NCBI RefSeq assembly: GCF_000801105.2
Contig: NC_079518.1
Coordinates: 19,944,800 to 20,008,799 of the forward strand
Reading direction: 5' to 3'
Source of the DNA: Raphanus sativus
Lineage: Eukaryota > Streptophyta > Magnoliopsida > Brassicales > Brassicaceae
Length of the DNA stretch: 64,000 bases
Made by a program: the position numbers and the translations under genes
Notes under the pieces: generated by a model
Told to the model about the DNA's origin: nothing
The model's input: only the letters and a program-made list of their open reading frames with translations
Database searches by the model: none
Part shown: piece after piece, positions 33,106-44,982 of the stretch
Position numbering within the stretch: the first letter of the stretch is position 1
Layout of the letters: each line of letters starts with the position of its first letter

Positions 33106-33119
33106 AATCGACATTGGTT
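33106..33119 (+). repeat. LINE target-site duplication, left copy
   Basis: AATCGACATTGGTT; identical to 39507-39520. Confidence 0.9.
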
Positions 33120-33155
33120 TTTTTTATTTTTGACATCAAAAGGCTATTCTATTAC

Positions 33156-36100
33156 TCAAGTTTGAGGTAGTCTGGGTAACCAGACCGGAATAGAACAACC
33201 AAAGTAGCATAACGATCTATGAAAGGTACGAGCAATCCTAGCTAATGAATTAGCTAACACATTTTCTGTTCTTGGTACGTAGCAAATCTTGAAGTCCGAG
33301 TAGCACATCTTGATCGTTTGAATCATCTCCAATTCAGTTGAGAAGCTAGGCCTTGCTTGTGGATCTGTCAGCATTCTAATCAGGTCTTTGCAGTCTGTAC
33401 CAAATCTCTGACAATCCGAGTGCTGTAACATTGTTTCCATTGCCCACTTCAAAGCTTCCAATTCCGAGTGTAGAGCTGACTCCCTCCTCCTCAAGTTCCT
33501 CGTTCCTATTAGCTGGATATTCCCCCTACTATTTTTCCAAGCCCATCCAAGTCCACTAAACTGATCCGTAGAGGTCCATGAACCATCTATCATGCATATG
33601 TCCCCCAAGCTTAAGACTTGTGGCTGTTGAATAACTTGTACAGTATTCATATTCTCTCTAGCATTATGTCAAGCTTGGCATTCTCTCTCTGCATGCCTAA
33701 CTAGATCATCTGGGTCACTGTCTATTCCCCTGAATAGCTTATCATTGTGAGCCTTCCATATATACCAGATAATCCATGGATAGGGGTCCCTATCATTTTC
33801 TAGCTCCATGATGCTATTCTTCCTCCAAAATAAATAATCCATATTATTATATATGCTCGTGGTAGGAAAAATCTGAGGACTTGATTGTGTTGATGATAGC
33901 GTCCATGTTTGAAGAGCTGGTGGGCACTCAAATATTGCATGAGTAAAGTCTCTTCTGGTTCTCCACATCTTGGACAGTAATTATCACATCTCATGTTTCT
34001 TCTTGCTAGGTTCCTTGTGACCGCTACCTGTCATGTGATTAATTGCCATAAAAGATGGCGAATCTTTTGTGGAGTACTCACCTTCCAAGCAAAGGCTTGG
34101 AGTTTAGTAATGCTGGGTTCCAGAACCTCTTTTTCATCATCATCGTTCTTCAGGATGTTTGTAGCAACCCAGTATCCAGATTTTACTGTGTATTGGCCTT
34201 TTTTTGTATAATTCCAGCAGAACTATCTGGTCGATGAGTTGGGTTTATGGTCATACTCTGTATACTTGGTATGTCTTCATGTAGAACATACTGCTCAAGC
34301 ATACTTAAATCCCACTCTTTGGTTTGAAAGTTAATGAGGCTACTGACTGTCATTTCTGGGTGTACCACTGGGACACTTGATCGCGCCGGTCTTGCTGGCA
34401 CTGATGGGATCCATGGATCCTGCCATACTTTAATCTCATATCCCGAATGTACTTTCTTCCTTATGCCCAGCAGTAGTAGCTTCCTTGCTGCAATAATACT
34501 TGTCCACACATAGGATGGAGAATCTACTGAGCATATTCGCAAGGGCGAACTCAGTCTATAATATCTACCTCTCAGTACTCTTGCCACTAGTGAATCTGGG
34601 AACTGAACAAGACGCCATAGCTGTTTAGCTAAAAGAGCTAGATTAAATTCATGGATCATACGAAATCCAATGTCTCCTTCCTCTCTAGGTTTACACATCT
34701 TATCCCATGTAGCCCAGTGTATCCCTCTTTTTGGCGGATTTGAGCTCCACCAGAACTGTGCAATGGCACTAGCAAGGTTCTCACAAATTTCTAGAGGGAG
34801 TAAGAAGCTAGACATCACATACGTCGGGAGAGCAAGTAGGATAGACTTAATCAGTACTTCTTTTCCTCCCTTCGATAGCCATCTGCCAATCCACCCATTC
34901 AATCTGTGTAACAGCTTCTCTTTTAGGAATGCAAATAGCTTACATTTGGACCTGCATATATCTTCTGGGATTCCTAGGTAGGACCCCATTCCTCCTTCAT
35001 TTTGTATGCCCAGTATATCTTTCAATTGTTGATGGTCACTTGCTGGTATCCTCTTGCCAAAGAGCAGAGAAAATTTGTCAAAATTGATGCATTGTCCAGA
35101 TGCCTGCCCATATATCCTGACTACTTTCATAACTTCTTCACATTCACAGGGCTCCGCCTTACAGAAGAAAAGGCTATCGTCAGCAAATAGAAGGTGGGAT
35201 ACCGGGGGGCTAGCCCGAGCGGCTCGCATCCCCGTTATCTTCCCTTGATTCTCTGCTTGACTAAGAAGGCTAACGAGCGCTTCCGTGCATAGAATAAATA
35301 TGAAAGGAGACAAAGGATCTCCTTGACGTAGGCCTCTCTCTGGAACTATGTGTCCCCTAGGCTCTCCATTCATCAAAACTTGGTACTTAACCGAGTTAAC
35401 ACATCTCATAATCCATTCAATCCATACCTCAGAGAAGCCCATCTTCCTCATGACTGCCTCTATAAAAGACCACTCCATTCTATCATAAGCCTTGCTCATA
35501 TCTGTCTTGATGGCCATTCTCTTAACTCTTCCTCTTGGCTTTGTTCTCAAAGTATGAAACATTTCCTGTGCTATCATCACATTATCTGTTATTTGTCTCC
35601 CTGCCACAAAAGCCGACTGAGTCTCAGATATCAAATGTGGAAGGACCTTCTTTAATCTTTGGCATAAGACCTTAGATATTATTTTATAGCTGACATTGCA
35701 TAGGCTGATAGGCCTAAATTGTGTCATCTCATTTGGCTTTGTCGTCTTAGGTATGAGACAGATATTTGTGTCATTCAATCCTTGTGGCATTGTACTATGG
35801 AAAAGAAATTGATTAACCATAAGAGTTAAATCTTCTTTCACAATGTCTCAAAACTTCTGGTAGAAGAGAGCTGTCATGCCATCTGGATGCATAACAAACA
35901 ATGCTAATTTCACCTCCCACTCTGATACTGGTGCTGTGAGCTCTTCATTTGTCTGTCCAGTAATGGTCGTCTTTACTTCCGTGAGTGCCTCTGCTATATC
36001 CTCTGGGTTAGATGATTCAAATATTTGCCGAAAATAATTAGTAGCAATGGCTACTAATCCCTCCTCATCTTCCACCATGTTCCCATTTGCATCTAAAAGT

Positions 36101-37212
36101 TGTGTTATCCGATTCTTTGCTCTCCTCTGTTTTACTAATGCATGGAAAAATTTTGTGTTACGGTCTCCCTCCCTTAGCCAAAGAACTCTACTCTTTTGTC
36201 TCCAGAACATTTCTTCCGCCTTAAGAGCATTAGAAAGTTCCTTTAGAGCCGCAGCTATCTGTTCAGATGTTGCATTATCATCCGCTTACAAGTCTTCTAC
36301 CTTCTCCTTAAGTTCTTCCATCAGCTTTTCTGAGTTCACATTATTTTCTCTCCTCCATTGACTCAAAGCTTTCCTACAGCTTGCAATATGATCCATTATA
36401 CTTGCATCTGGTGGCAGGTCATCTGACTTCCATCCTTCTAGAATAACTTGCCTCAGCTCCTCATTCTGTAGCCATCTTTTAACAAATTTAAATTTATTTT
36501 TTCTTCTCTTTGGCCTTTTAAGAATCTCTGCTAGGACTGGACGATGATCCGAGCCCCAGAGCCTGAGATATCTCGAAGATGTGTGAGGAAATTGATCATG
36601 CCAATCCTCATTGCCCACTGCTCTATCTAAACGGCATCTCACTGTTACTCCTCTTGATCTTTTTCCTACCCATGAAAGCTTGTTTCCAGTGAATGGGAAC
36701 TCCAGCATACCACAATTACTTAACATCTGTTTAAATGGCAAGAAAGAACTATCAGAGCGCCACCTACCTCCTTCCTTCTCAGTATGATCCACTATCTCAT
36801 TAAAGTCACCAATCATGAACCAAGGTCCATTTCTAGTTGTGGCAAAGCGCGTAACACGCTACCAAACCTGATCTCTACGTTCTAAAACAGGGTCTACATA
36901 AACAAATGTCATGTAGACTTTTATTCCATCAATGACTGCCTCAATGTCAATCATTCTGTTATTTGAAAATAAAACATTAACTTGAAAATCATCCATAAAT
37001 AAAAGAGCTAAACCTCCGCTGAGACCAAGTAGCTCAACGGTAAACAAACGATCAAATCCTAAGTCGGCCTGAATGTTTTGCAACTGCCGCTTCTTATTCT
37101 TTGTCTCAGAAAGAAACACAAGTCCTGGGCGATGCTTCTGACACATCTCCGTAAGGCGTCGAACTGTGAGGTCGCTTCCTATCCCTCGACAGTTCCAACT
37201 GAGTGTCCTCAT
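33156..37212 (-). pseudogene. LINE ORF2: endonuclease, reverse transcriptase, zf-RVT and RNase H
   Basis: The start MRTLSWNCRGIG at 37212 is typical of plant L1 ORF2. Domains in order: an apurinic-type endonuclease (WNCRG, FLSETK, MIGDFNE, GSDHRP) to about 36530; reverse transcriptase (SLCNVSYKIISKVL, FADDSLFF at about 35197-35162, GLRQGDPLSPF); a zf-RVT region near 34150-33800; and a C-terminal RNase H (MIDGSWTS, ALHSELEALKWAM, FGTDCKDL). Lesions seen: TAG at 36859-36861, TAA at 36286-36288, TGA at 35848-35850, a frameshift in an A run near 34195, TGA near 34030, a frameshift near 33975 and TGA at 33669-33671. At least three stops fit C-to-T changes. Its ATG overlaps the ORF1 stop (ATGA). 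Confidence 0.88.
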
Positions 37213-38951
37213 GGATAAAGTCGTGATGAGTTTTTGGAACTCATCTCTCCATCACCTTTTGAGGAACTACCTCTCTGCTTTTTGTAGCCCTGATCGTTTC
37301 GCCTTGGTTTACTCTGATCTCTAGCCATATGAGCTCGATGAGACGAAGAAGAGTGTTTGCGGGGAGATCCACGACGAAGCATCTCAAAATTTTTAATTGG
37401 TAAGGCCGCTTTGGATCCTTTATTATCGTGTCTGCTGCTTGTTGATCTCCCTTCCGGTTTTGACTCTGTCATTGCCACATCCTGAAGAATCTTCGTCTTC
37501 TCCATCTTCTCTAGCTCCCACCCTAGCAGATCATCCTCTTCCCCAGCGCTATATGTCATCCTTGCATCCTGCTGTTCCTCAATATCCATGTCCTTAAGAG
37601 CTTCAATAACCTGCTCATCTCCCTCATCAGCTAGAGTAGAAAACGAGATAGATCGGTTAAGGTTCGTCGTCCGCTTCGTCACATTCCCTTCCATCTCATG
37701 ATCATGTCGAGATGGCGTTACAATTGCGCTGGCTAGTCTCTTTCCGCTGTTACTCCTTTCCGGATGCTTAACTTGTTCGTCATGTAGCTCCGATAATCTG
37801 TTCTCTCTTGGTGCTGGAGCTTGTTCATAAGGAAAAAATCTCACGGAATCTTCCATATGTCGCTTGCTGAGCAACATGATTATCTCTTATGACTACTGAT
37901 GTCGCCAAAGGCTTCTCCACTTTCTGTCGCCAAGTTTGCTCATGAGGACGGTCATATGGACCCTTAGAGGCTCTTGAACCCCCATAGCGATTACTTCTTG
38001 TGTAATCATTGTGGCGTCTGATGATCCTGTCTTGATGTGTTCCCCGACTTTCACGAGAATAGGATTCATTGGAGCCATACTTCTTATCAACTCCCACATG
38101 TCTAGGAGGCTTCAATTGATGTTGCAGGGGCTCAGCAGCCCGTTGTTGCGAGTTATGGTGTGGCGGCTGATACACACGACTACCTCGCTGGAGATTGTGG
38201 TTCTGATGCTGAACCACCGGTAGCTGTAACCTCGTGAAAATGCCAGTCTTCTCAGGTTCTGTTTGTAGTCTAGATCGTATGTCCTGAGAGGGGCAGTAGT
38301 CCTTCTCATGAGATAGCAGTCCACAAGTTGAAGAGTGTTAAAACAACAGCTCGTATTTAATTTCAATGGTAATCTCATCCCCATCCTTTGATTCTACTTT
38401 CCTTGAGAATTTAAGAGGGCGACGAGAGTCTATGTCGACGAGCATACGGCCCTCCACTAACTCTATAGTGTCGACATGGACATGTCCGAGTCTTGCTCCT
38501 ATATTTCTCAATTTTTTTCTGTCTAGAGGTGTAATGGCAAACCAATGACTCGAACATGGAATGGGATGATCCAAGGATAGTCGTCGTGAACTATCGGTTC
38601 CCATTGCACCAGTACGAACATGCAGAAATTGAAGTGGAAAGGACTTTGTCGAAGAACAAAGTTAAGATCCTCTTATGTAGTAAAGTTTCTAAGAAACTTT
38701 CCATTGCCCAAATCATTCGCCGTAACACGATCTTCCAAACCCCATTGTGCCGGCATCTTCTGAAGCAGCTTCTCGACGTTTTGTTTCTTTTGATTAAGAA
38801 TCTTCCCAATCAATGTTAACCTAAATTCATTGACAAGCACAGAATCATCTTGGTCCGTCAGCTTGATCGGTGCGTCATCATCGTCGTATAAGATACATTT
38901 TCCCTTAACATCCATCATATGAGTGGATGTGTGTCGTTGATTAGTCCCCAT
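37209..38951 (-). pseudogene. LINE ORF1: DUF4283 nucleic-acid-binding protein
   Basis: Start ATG at 38951. The N-terminal half carries DUF4283 features (LTLIGKILNQKKQNVEKLL, then WGLEDRVTANDLGNGKFL), followed by VRVIGLPLHL and a degraded CCHC knuckle (TCGLLSHEKDYC). The C-terminal half is basic, rich in Arg/Ser/Gln, to the stop TGA at 37209-37211. Stops near 38673 and 38540 and a frameshift in an A run near 38530, plus another stop at 38338, break it. ORF1 proteins of L1 elements bind the element RNA. Confidence 0.8.
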
Positions 38952-39506
38952 ACAATGATATGGGTATGGTTGGCCGAATGATCAAGTAACAGAGAGGCGA
39001 ACGGTATGGATGAATCAGTAAAGGACTGCTCGTGATATGCAGAAACAGGTCAGAAGTGAGTACTGATCGGAAGAGAAAACGAAACTTGTGTGTAATCTCA
39101 CACCAAAGAGGAGATCAGAGTTTAAAGGGAAACTTCGATCCGGTTCTGGTTCACACCAATTCTGATTTCACGTCATCAGAGATTGGTACGTATTTAAATC
39201 GGCAGCTGCCGGTGGTACAGATGATGAACGTCAATATATGGATCTGAGGCTGAGTCACGATCAATAAATCTCCATCTTCATCTTCATCGCAAGGTCAGTT
39301 GCAGAGCTTTCTTGACGAATACGGTATCGGAGAGGCCGTACAGATTGTCTTCTCCAATGCAGACGAAGGAGAGAAAGCGTGATCTCAGACGAATCCTGGC
39401 TGATCCAACGTCAAGGAACGTTGAAGCAGGAGAAGATCGAAGCCCCAATGGAGATTTTGATCTAGCGTAGCCGTCGCCTTCTAATCGCCGCAGAGCAAAA
39501 CCCTAC
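38952..39506 (-). other. LINE 5' UTR and internal promoter region
   Basis: GC-richer than its surroundings and without an ORF of note. The junction with the target duplication at 39507 marks the transcription start side of the element. Confidence 0.55.
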
Positions 39507-39520
39507 AATCGACATTGGTT
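39507..39520 (+). repeat. LINE target-site duplication, right copy
   Basis: AATCGACATTGGTT; identical to 33106-33119. Confidence 0.9.
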
Positions 39521-39856
39521 AATTGAGACCATTCATGGTTTTAAAAAATGTCTGAAGATGATGGTTTAAGTATCTGTGTAGTGTAGTATATAGTATTCTC
39601 GAATTGATATCTTTTGAGTGGTGATCAATCTTAATATATCTTACTGACCACGTTCATATATCTTATTAAAACGTTTCACATTAAGTTAGCACACGATTCT
39701 ATTATTTAGAATCTATTAAACTGCCTAATGTCTATATACTTCATTATCAAGTAAAACCTAATATGTAGACTAATTAATTAGACACAATACAGTAAATATT
39801 ATTGAAAATATGAGTAAATATTTTGTCATTAGTACTAGCCGTGGCTTTTAGGTTTA

Positions 39857-40477
39857 GAGTAATTCATGGGTTCACTCCCTAGGTGACAATAGGTTCACCC
39901 ACCAATAAGATTTCGTTATTTATATTTACTATTTTTATAAAAAAAGAAATAAAATATTTTCAAATTAAATTATATTTTTAAAATTAAAAGAAAAAAACCC
40001 AAGAATTGAAAAAAAAAAAGTTGCAAAAAGAAATATTTTTAATTTTTTTAATATCATCAGCAAAACACTAAACCGTAAACCCTAAACTTTTGGATAAACC
40101 ATTGGTTCCTAAATCCTTGAACTTTTTTTAAAAGTAATTTTAACACCGTCAGCAAAACACTAAACTCTAATCCCTAAATATTAAACCATAAATATTTGGG
40201 TAAACCCTAAACCTTCGATAAATTCAAAATCTTAGGATTTAAGATTTATCCAAGGGTTTAGGGTTTAATATTTAAGATTTAGTGTTTTGTTGACGGTATT
40301 AAAATTGTTTTAAAAGTTTTTTGGTTTGCAACTAATATTATTTTTATTTATTTTTATCTTTTAATTTTAAAAAACCTAATTTAATTTGACAATATTTTAT
40401 TTCCTTTTTAAAAGATACTAACTATGAAATAGTAAAACTTATAGATTCATCATAGGGAGTGATCCTAAGAATTACTC
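39857..40477. mobile_element. 621-bp foldback MITE with 9-bp target duplication
   Basis: The ends GAGTAATTCATGGG and, inverted, GAGTAATTCTTAGG begin inverted repeats that extend about 200 bp inward (shared AAATAAAATATT and CAAATTAAATTA words). They are flanked by TTAGGTTTA at 39848-39856 and 40478-40486, a perfect 9-bp duplication as produced by Mutator-type transposases. The centre holds several AAACCCTAAAC telomere-like words. No ORF. Confidence 0.8.
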
Positions 40478-40486
40478 TTAGGTTTA

Positions 40487-41506
40487 ATATTGGGAATCCC
40501 TCAGTACAACATTGGCTATACATAATGATATTTTGAGTTTTCAATCACACAAAGCATGTTCAATTTTTTTTTTTTTGCGTTTTGGCAAAGTTATTTTTTA
40601 TGAGAGTGGCAGCAAAATTTATATTTTATATTTATTTATGATATTGTATTTTTATAGAAGCATAATTCTAAAAACAATTGTACATCTCCATGGCCTAAGC
40701 TCATCAAGGTAGGCTATCTTTTTTTTGGAAGACATTTTTAAAGAATCTTTTGGAGTAAAACGTGATTTATTTGTGGTTTTGATTTGAGGTTTAGAATCCT
40801 GTATATATAAGAAAGGGAAAAGCTTTTTTTTTTTTTTTTTTTTGAGCAAAGAAAGGGAAGAGCTTGACTGATACTCTAGCATATTCCATTCTATACAGTT
40901 AGAGAATATTCTGTTTTAATCACATATCTCGACAATTTATTCAAGTTATATGGAAAAAGTAGTTTTCGGGTTTTTTTTATAATTGATATTTAAGTTACCA
41001 AATTTTCCGTTTTCTTGTTTTCATTTTATGTTAGTCATATGTAGAAGATATGCAACTACAACCATAAAGATTTTTTTGTTTAAATTTTTGGTTATTGATT
41101 TAAATAATATTTACAACTATGATGATTCAAGTTATGAATAAGTAACTTTTGGGTTTATTATATTCAATATTAAAAGATACGTAAAAGATATGCAACTATA
41201 AAGAAAAAGGATTTCTTTGTTTCTATTTTTTTTTGGTTATTTAGTTGTACAAAAATATTTGGGGAAAATTGTTTTTTTGGCCCAAAAAAACAGCAACTAT
41301 GTCCCATTAGTCTAATTTCTTTTTGTACAATTTTTTCCTCTAATACTCTTTAATATTTTCTAAAATAAATCAAATAAATAGTTTAGCAAACAAAAAAAAA
41401 TTCAGAAAATAGTAAATACTGATGAAATACTTATATCAACTTATAGATATATTTTTTAAGTTCAAAAAATGTTTAAATCATAAATTCATATTTTGTTCTA
41501 AAAAAG
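40487..41506. other. AT-rich DNA upstream of the MULE
   Basis: No gene. At about 41262 a GGGGAAAATTG word followed by GGCCCAAAAAAACAGC resembles a MULE terminus, but I found no inverted partner to the right. Confidence 0.4.
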
Positions 41507-41795
41507 GTAGAATTGACATTCTACATAGTAGAAAACGTATTCTACTTTTTTCATTGAATCTACTTTGTTTAGAATACGTGTTCTACTTAAATAATAGTAA
41601 TCTAAAAATCTTTAGAAAACACATTCTACGCTTAACATATAGTTCTAAAATCCGTAGAAATCAAAATCTACACTTTACTAAAATTCTAAAACCTGTAGAA
41701 ATCAGAATCTACATATTGCTATAAATCTAAAACTAGTAGAAATCGATTTCTAACATATTTACTCTATTCTACCTATTTTAGAATACAGGTTCTAC
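41507..41795 (+). promoter_or_regulatory. Phased array of eight 18-bp palindromes, GTAGA-N8-TCTAC
   Basis: Copies start at 41507, 41528, 41569, 41612, 41654, 41695, 41736 and 41778, with steps of 21, 41, 43, 42, 41, 41 and 42 bp. Four are exact GTAGA-N8-TCTAC and four have one mismatch (TTAGA or TCTAA). The sequence between them is loosely repeated (TCTAAAA words), so the array is a diverged minisatellite of about 42 bp in which the palindromic half-sites are best kept. It lies 253-541 bp upstream of the intact MULE transposase start. Confidence 0.7.
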
Positions 41796-42047
41796 GGATA
41801 AGGATAATATTAGAAGAGAATATTTTGGGAATATTCTGTTTCCTTATTTATTTATTAAAATCGATTTACAAAAAAAAATAAAAAAAATATTTTTTTTAAA
41901 ACAAAGTCGTAAAAAAAAATAAAAAAAAAGTAAAATTGTTTTAATAAAAAAAAAACGTGATTACCCAAATAAAAACATCTCACGTCATCTTCTATATTCC
42001 ATTGATTGATCACCAAATTTTCACAAAAATTTCACATTCATTCTACC

Positions 42048-44294
42048 ATGATTCATGTCTATGGTTCATGTGGTGTTTGGGAATTGGTTGTACCTTCAGG
42101 TTGGAGTTTTTCTGTTGATGCAAAGATAGGAGGAAGGCTACATGGTTTCCAATTGAGCTCCTCTATTGAAGAGTTTCAGAAAATTGTAATTGAGGATTTT
42201 TGTTTAAAGGTAACGGATGCAGATTTGGAATTGAGTTATCTACCTATTGGATTGATCAATTCATCAGAATGTCCACCAGTGATCATTGCAAACTCAAGCC
42301 AAGTTCAAAACTTTCTAGGGTTTTGTAAGAAGCATCCGTCAACTCAATTGTGTGTTACGTATAAAGCCAAGCAAGATAATGAGAAGAAGAAAGGGAAGAT
42401 GAAGCAAGGTCAGGTTGATGGAGATGATTATGATGCTGACAAGCATAACAAGAAGAAGAAAGGAAAGATGAAGCAAGAGGAGGTTGATGGAGATGATGAT
42501 GATGATGCTGACAAAATCATTTCTGAAAAAGAAAACAGAGAAACTTTAGCAAAGAGTTCTTTGCTCGATTTGGTTAAGAAAGGAGATCTTTTCCTCAACA
42601 AAACAGTGTTAAAGGCAAGGTTTGAGTTATGTGCAATGAAGCATAACTTTCACTACACAGTTACCAAATCCAATAAATCAGTTTGGTGTATTAGATGTGC
42701 TGATAAGGTGTGCTATTGGGGTGCCCGAGCAGAGTGTTTGAAGGGCTCTACATATTTTATTATTAATAAGTATGTCGGTGAACATTCATGCGCACCTTCA
42801 AACAAATCCAGTGGTGGTAAGACAGCTTCAGCGAAAACAATAGGCAGTCTCATCATGCATAAGTACGAAGGTGTCAAAGAAGGACCTAAAGCAAAAGATA
42901 TTGTTCAGATTATGCGTCATGATTATGGATGTGAGATCTCTGATTCTTTAGCATGGGATTCCCGTGAATATGCAATCAATGCCGTCAGAGGTATTCCAGA
43001 CGAAAGTTATGGAAAAATACCAAAATATTTGCACATGCTGCAAGAGGCCAATACAGGTACCCATTCCTCTTACGAGACTGACGTCAATGGAAGATTTAAA
43101 TATCTATTTATAGCGTTTGGTCAATCGATTAGAGGCTTCACCAATGTCATGAGACGTGTCATTGTTATAGATGGAACATTCTTGAAGAGTAAATTTAAAG
43201 GGGTGCTACTGGTTGCAACTGCTTTAGATGGAAATTCAAATTTGTATCCTATTGCATTCGGGATAGTAGACTCTGAGAATCATCAGTCTTGGGAATGGTT
43301 TATGAGACAATTAAAAGTGGTTGTTGCTGATGGTAATGGCTTGGCTTTTATTTCGGATAGACAAGGGTCTATAGCGAAGGCAGTTGAGAACGTGTATCCT
43401 CTAGCGGCACATGGTATTTGTATTCATCATTTGTTGAATAATGTGGTAACATATTTCAGAGGCAAGGGATTAGCTGGGTTGGTTTCTAAGGCTTCGAAGG
43501 CTTATAGAGTTGCTGACTTTAAGAGAATATTTGGTCATGTCTGCAATATCAGTCCAGCAATAGGAACCTATCTAATGGAAGCAGATGTGAAAAAATGGGC
43601 TAGATGTCAATTTATTGGATTCAGGTATGACATTAGGACAAACAACCCTGCTGAGTCTATAAATTCTGCTTTGCGTTCGCCAAGAGAGTTTCCTGTTATT
43701 CCTTTGTTGGACAGTATTAGAGAAATGCTGACACGGTGGTTTTTTAAGCGTAAGAAAAAGATTTCAAAACATAAGTATCCTTTGACCATAGATGTAGAGG
43801 AAAAGATTGAAAGGAGAATCGAGAAGGGAAAAACTTTCGTAGTTTACCCTATAACAGATAGTCAGATGCTTGTGAAAGGCGATATAATTGATTGCTTTGT
43901 TGATTTGGATAAACGGGCTTGTTCTTGTGGGAAGTTCAACCTCTTGAAGATTCCTTGTAGACACGCAATAAAAGCCGGTTATTCTGTTGGCAGAGAAGCA
44001 CACACTTTGACTGATTTTATGTACACCACGGGAGCTTGGAGAGAAGCTTATCAGGAAAGCATTAATCCTATTGCTGTGCCTGAAGACTCTTGGTCCGTCC
44101 CAGAAGATTTGGAAAACTCAGAAGTGCTACCGCCTGAAACAAGAAGGGCTCTTGGAAGAAAAAGAAAAAGCAGATATGAAACCGTTGAAGACAAAATTCG
44201 ATCATCACAAGGATCACAGGGAAGTAAGACTCGCAAGTGCAGTAGATGCTCTGGTAGTGGCCACAACAGAGCAACTTGCAAGATGCCAATATAG
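42048..44294 (+). CDS. MULE (MuDR/KI-type) transposase, intact
   Basis: A 748-codon uninterrupted frame from ATG 42048 to TAG 44292-44294; the open frame extends 14 codons further upstream without an ATG. Domains: an N-terminal PB1-like module (about residues 1-115), two copies of a charged Lys/Asp linker, a MuDR-type DNA-binding domain (FELCAMKHNFHYTV, WCIRCADKVCYWGARA, YVGEHSC), the MULE transposase core (VIVIDGTFLKSKFKGVLLVA with first catalytic Asp, FISDRQGSIAKAV with the second, then GICIHHLLNN), a SWIM zinc finger (CSCGKFNLLKIPCRHAIKAG) and a C-terminal CCHC knuckle (CSRCSGSGHNRATC). It would excise and insert the element. It is convergent with the DUF1985 gene on the minus strand, as in KI-type MULEs. 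It is the only long undamaged transposase in the window. Confidence 0.9.
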   Translation: MIHVYGSCGVWELVVPSGWSFSVDAKIGGRLHGFQLSSSIEEFQKIVIEDFCLKVTDADLELSYLPIGLINSSECPPVIIANSSQVQNFLGFCKKHPSTQLCVTYKAKQDNEKKKGKMKQGQVDGDDYDADKHNKKKKGKMKQEEVDGDDDDDADKIISEKENRETLAKSSLLDLVKKGDLFLNKTVLKARFELCAMKHNFHYTVTKSNKSVWCIRCADKVCYWGARAECLKGSTYFIINKYVGEHSCAPSNKSSGGKTASAKTIGSLIMHKYEGVKEGPKAKDIVQIMRHDYGCEISDSLAWDSREYAINAVRGIPDESYGKIPKYLHMLQEANTGTHSSYETDVNGRFKYLFIAFGQSIRGFTNVMRRVIVIDGTFLKSKFKGVLLVATALDGNSNLYPIAFGIVDSENHQSWEWFMRQLKVVVADGNGLAFISDRQGSIAKAVENVYPLAAHGICIHHLLNNVVTYFRGKGLAGLVSKASKAYRVADFKRIFGHVCNISPAIGTYLMEADVKKWARCQFIGFRYDIRTNNPAESINSALRSPREFPVIPLLDSIREMLTRWFFKRKKKISKHKYPLTIDVEEKIERRIEKGKTFVVYPITDSQMLVKGDIIDCFVDLDKRACSCGKFNLLKIPCRHAIKAGYSVGREAHTLTDFMYTTGAWREAYQESINPIAVPEDSWSVPEDLENSEVLPPETRRALGRKRKSRYETVEDKIRSSQGSQGSKTRKCSRCSGSGHNRATCKMPI

Positions 44295-44537
44295 CCGACT
44301 TGTCTGCTGTTATTATGGGCAACTTTGTTTCGTTTTTCAGAAGATATTTGTTTAATTTCTACTTACTTTGTTTCAGTTTCATGTAACTTTGTTTTATTTT
44401 ATTTGTTTTAGTTTTTTAGACACCAAGAATAATTTCTAATTACATTGTTTCATGTTTTATGCAACTTTGTTTAAATTTCATGTTGATAGCAATATAGTAC
44501 TGGACTTCCCAGACTGCAAAAACCGACCAAAATACAA

Positions 44538-44790
44538 GGATCGATCGATCGTTTTATGTCATGGTCGATCTATCTAATCGATCTCAATATATTTAGAATT
44601 GCCAGACGAAGCGGTGCAGTTTTGATCGACCGGTGCCAAAACATCGATCCAGAACGATCGATCAGCTTAGATCGATCGGTCCGTTTTATACAGAACGATC
44701 GTTCCGTGAAGAACGACCGAAACAAAACGATCGATCGTTTCACAACCGATCGATCTCTTGATCAAGAACGATCGATCCCTTTCTCAGGGA
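44538..44790. repeat. Cluster of GATCGATC words (MULE centre)
   Basis: Six GATCGATC words, often in the context ACGATCGATC, plus several GATCG half-words, in 250 bp between the 3' ends of the two convergent MULE genes. The same core recurs at 48215-48400 and, in another phase, through the LTR nest. Confidence 0.65.
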
Positions 44791-44982
44791 TGTCATTCAG
44801 TTCGATTTCCATTGTTTTGGTAAGCATAAATCCAGGAAATCATAAAAACTTTAACATAAAACTTTAACTGTAACATAAATCCAGAAGAACATTAAAATTT
44901 AGGATAAAAACCTAAGAACTAGTACAAGCTGACGTCAATAAAAACATGGAATAAGACAATGAATAATATGAACTGAGAGTGA

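Larger units (their letters stand above)
33120..39506 (-). mobile_element. Full-length L1-type LINE, inactivated
   Basis: The element reads on the minus strand from 39506 to a short A/T-rich tail at 33120-33135. It is flanked by a perfect 14-bp direct repeat AATCGACATTGGTT at 33106-33119 and 39507-39520, the signature of target-primed reverse transcription. The order is a roughly 550-bp 5' UTR, ORF1 (DUF4283) and ORF2 (endonuclease, reverse transcriptase, zf-RVT, RNase H). Multiple stops and frameshifts in both ORFs show it is dead, while the intact target duplication suggests moderate age. Confidence 0.9.

Noticed and set aside
33993..38548. Plus-strand frames of 60-104 codons
   Set aside because: All are shadows of the minus-strand LINE ORFs.
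41262..41310. Left terminal inverted repeat of the MULE (GGGGAAAATTG...GGCCCAAAAAAAC)
   Set aside because: No inverted partner or 9-bp duplication was found to the right up to 50 kb, so the MULE ends stay undefined.
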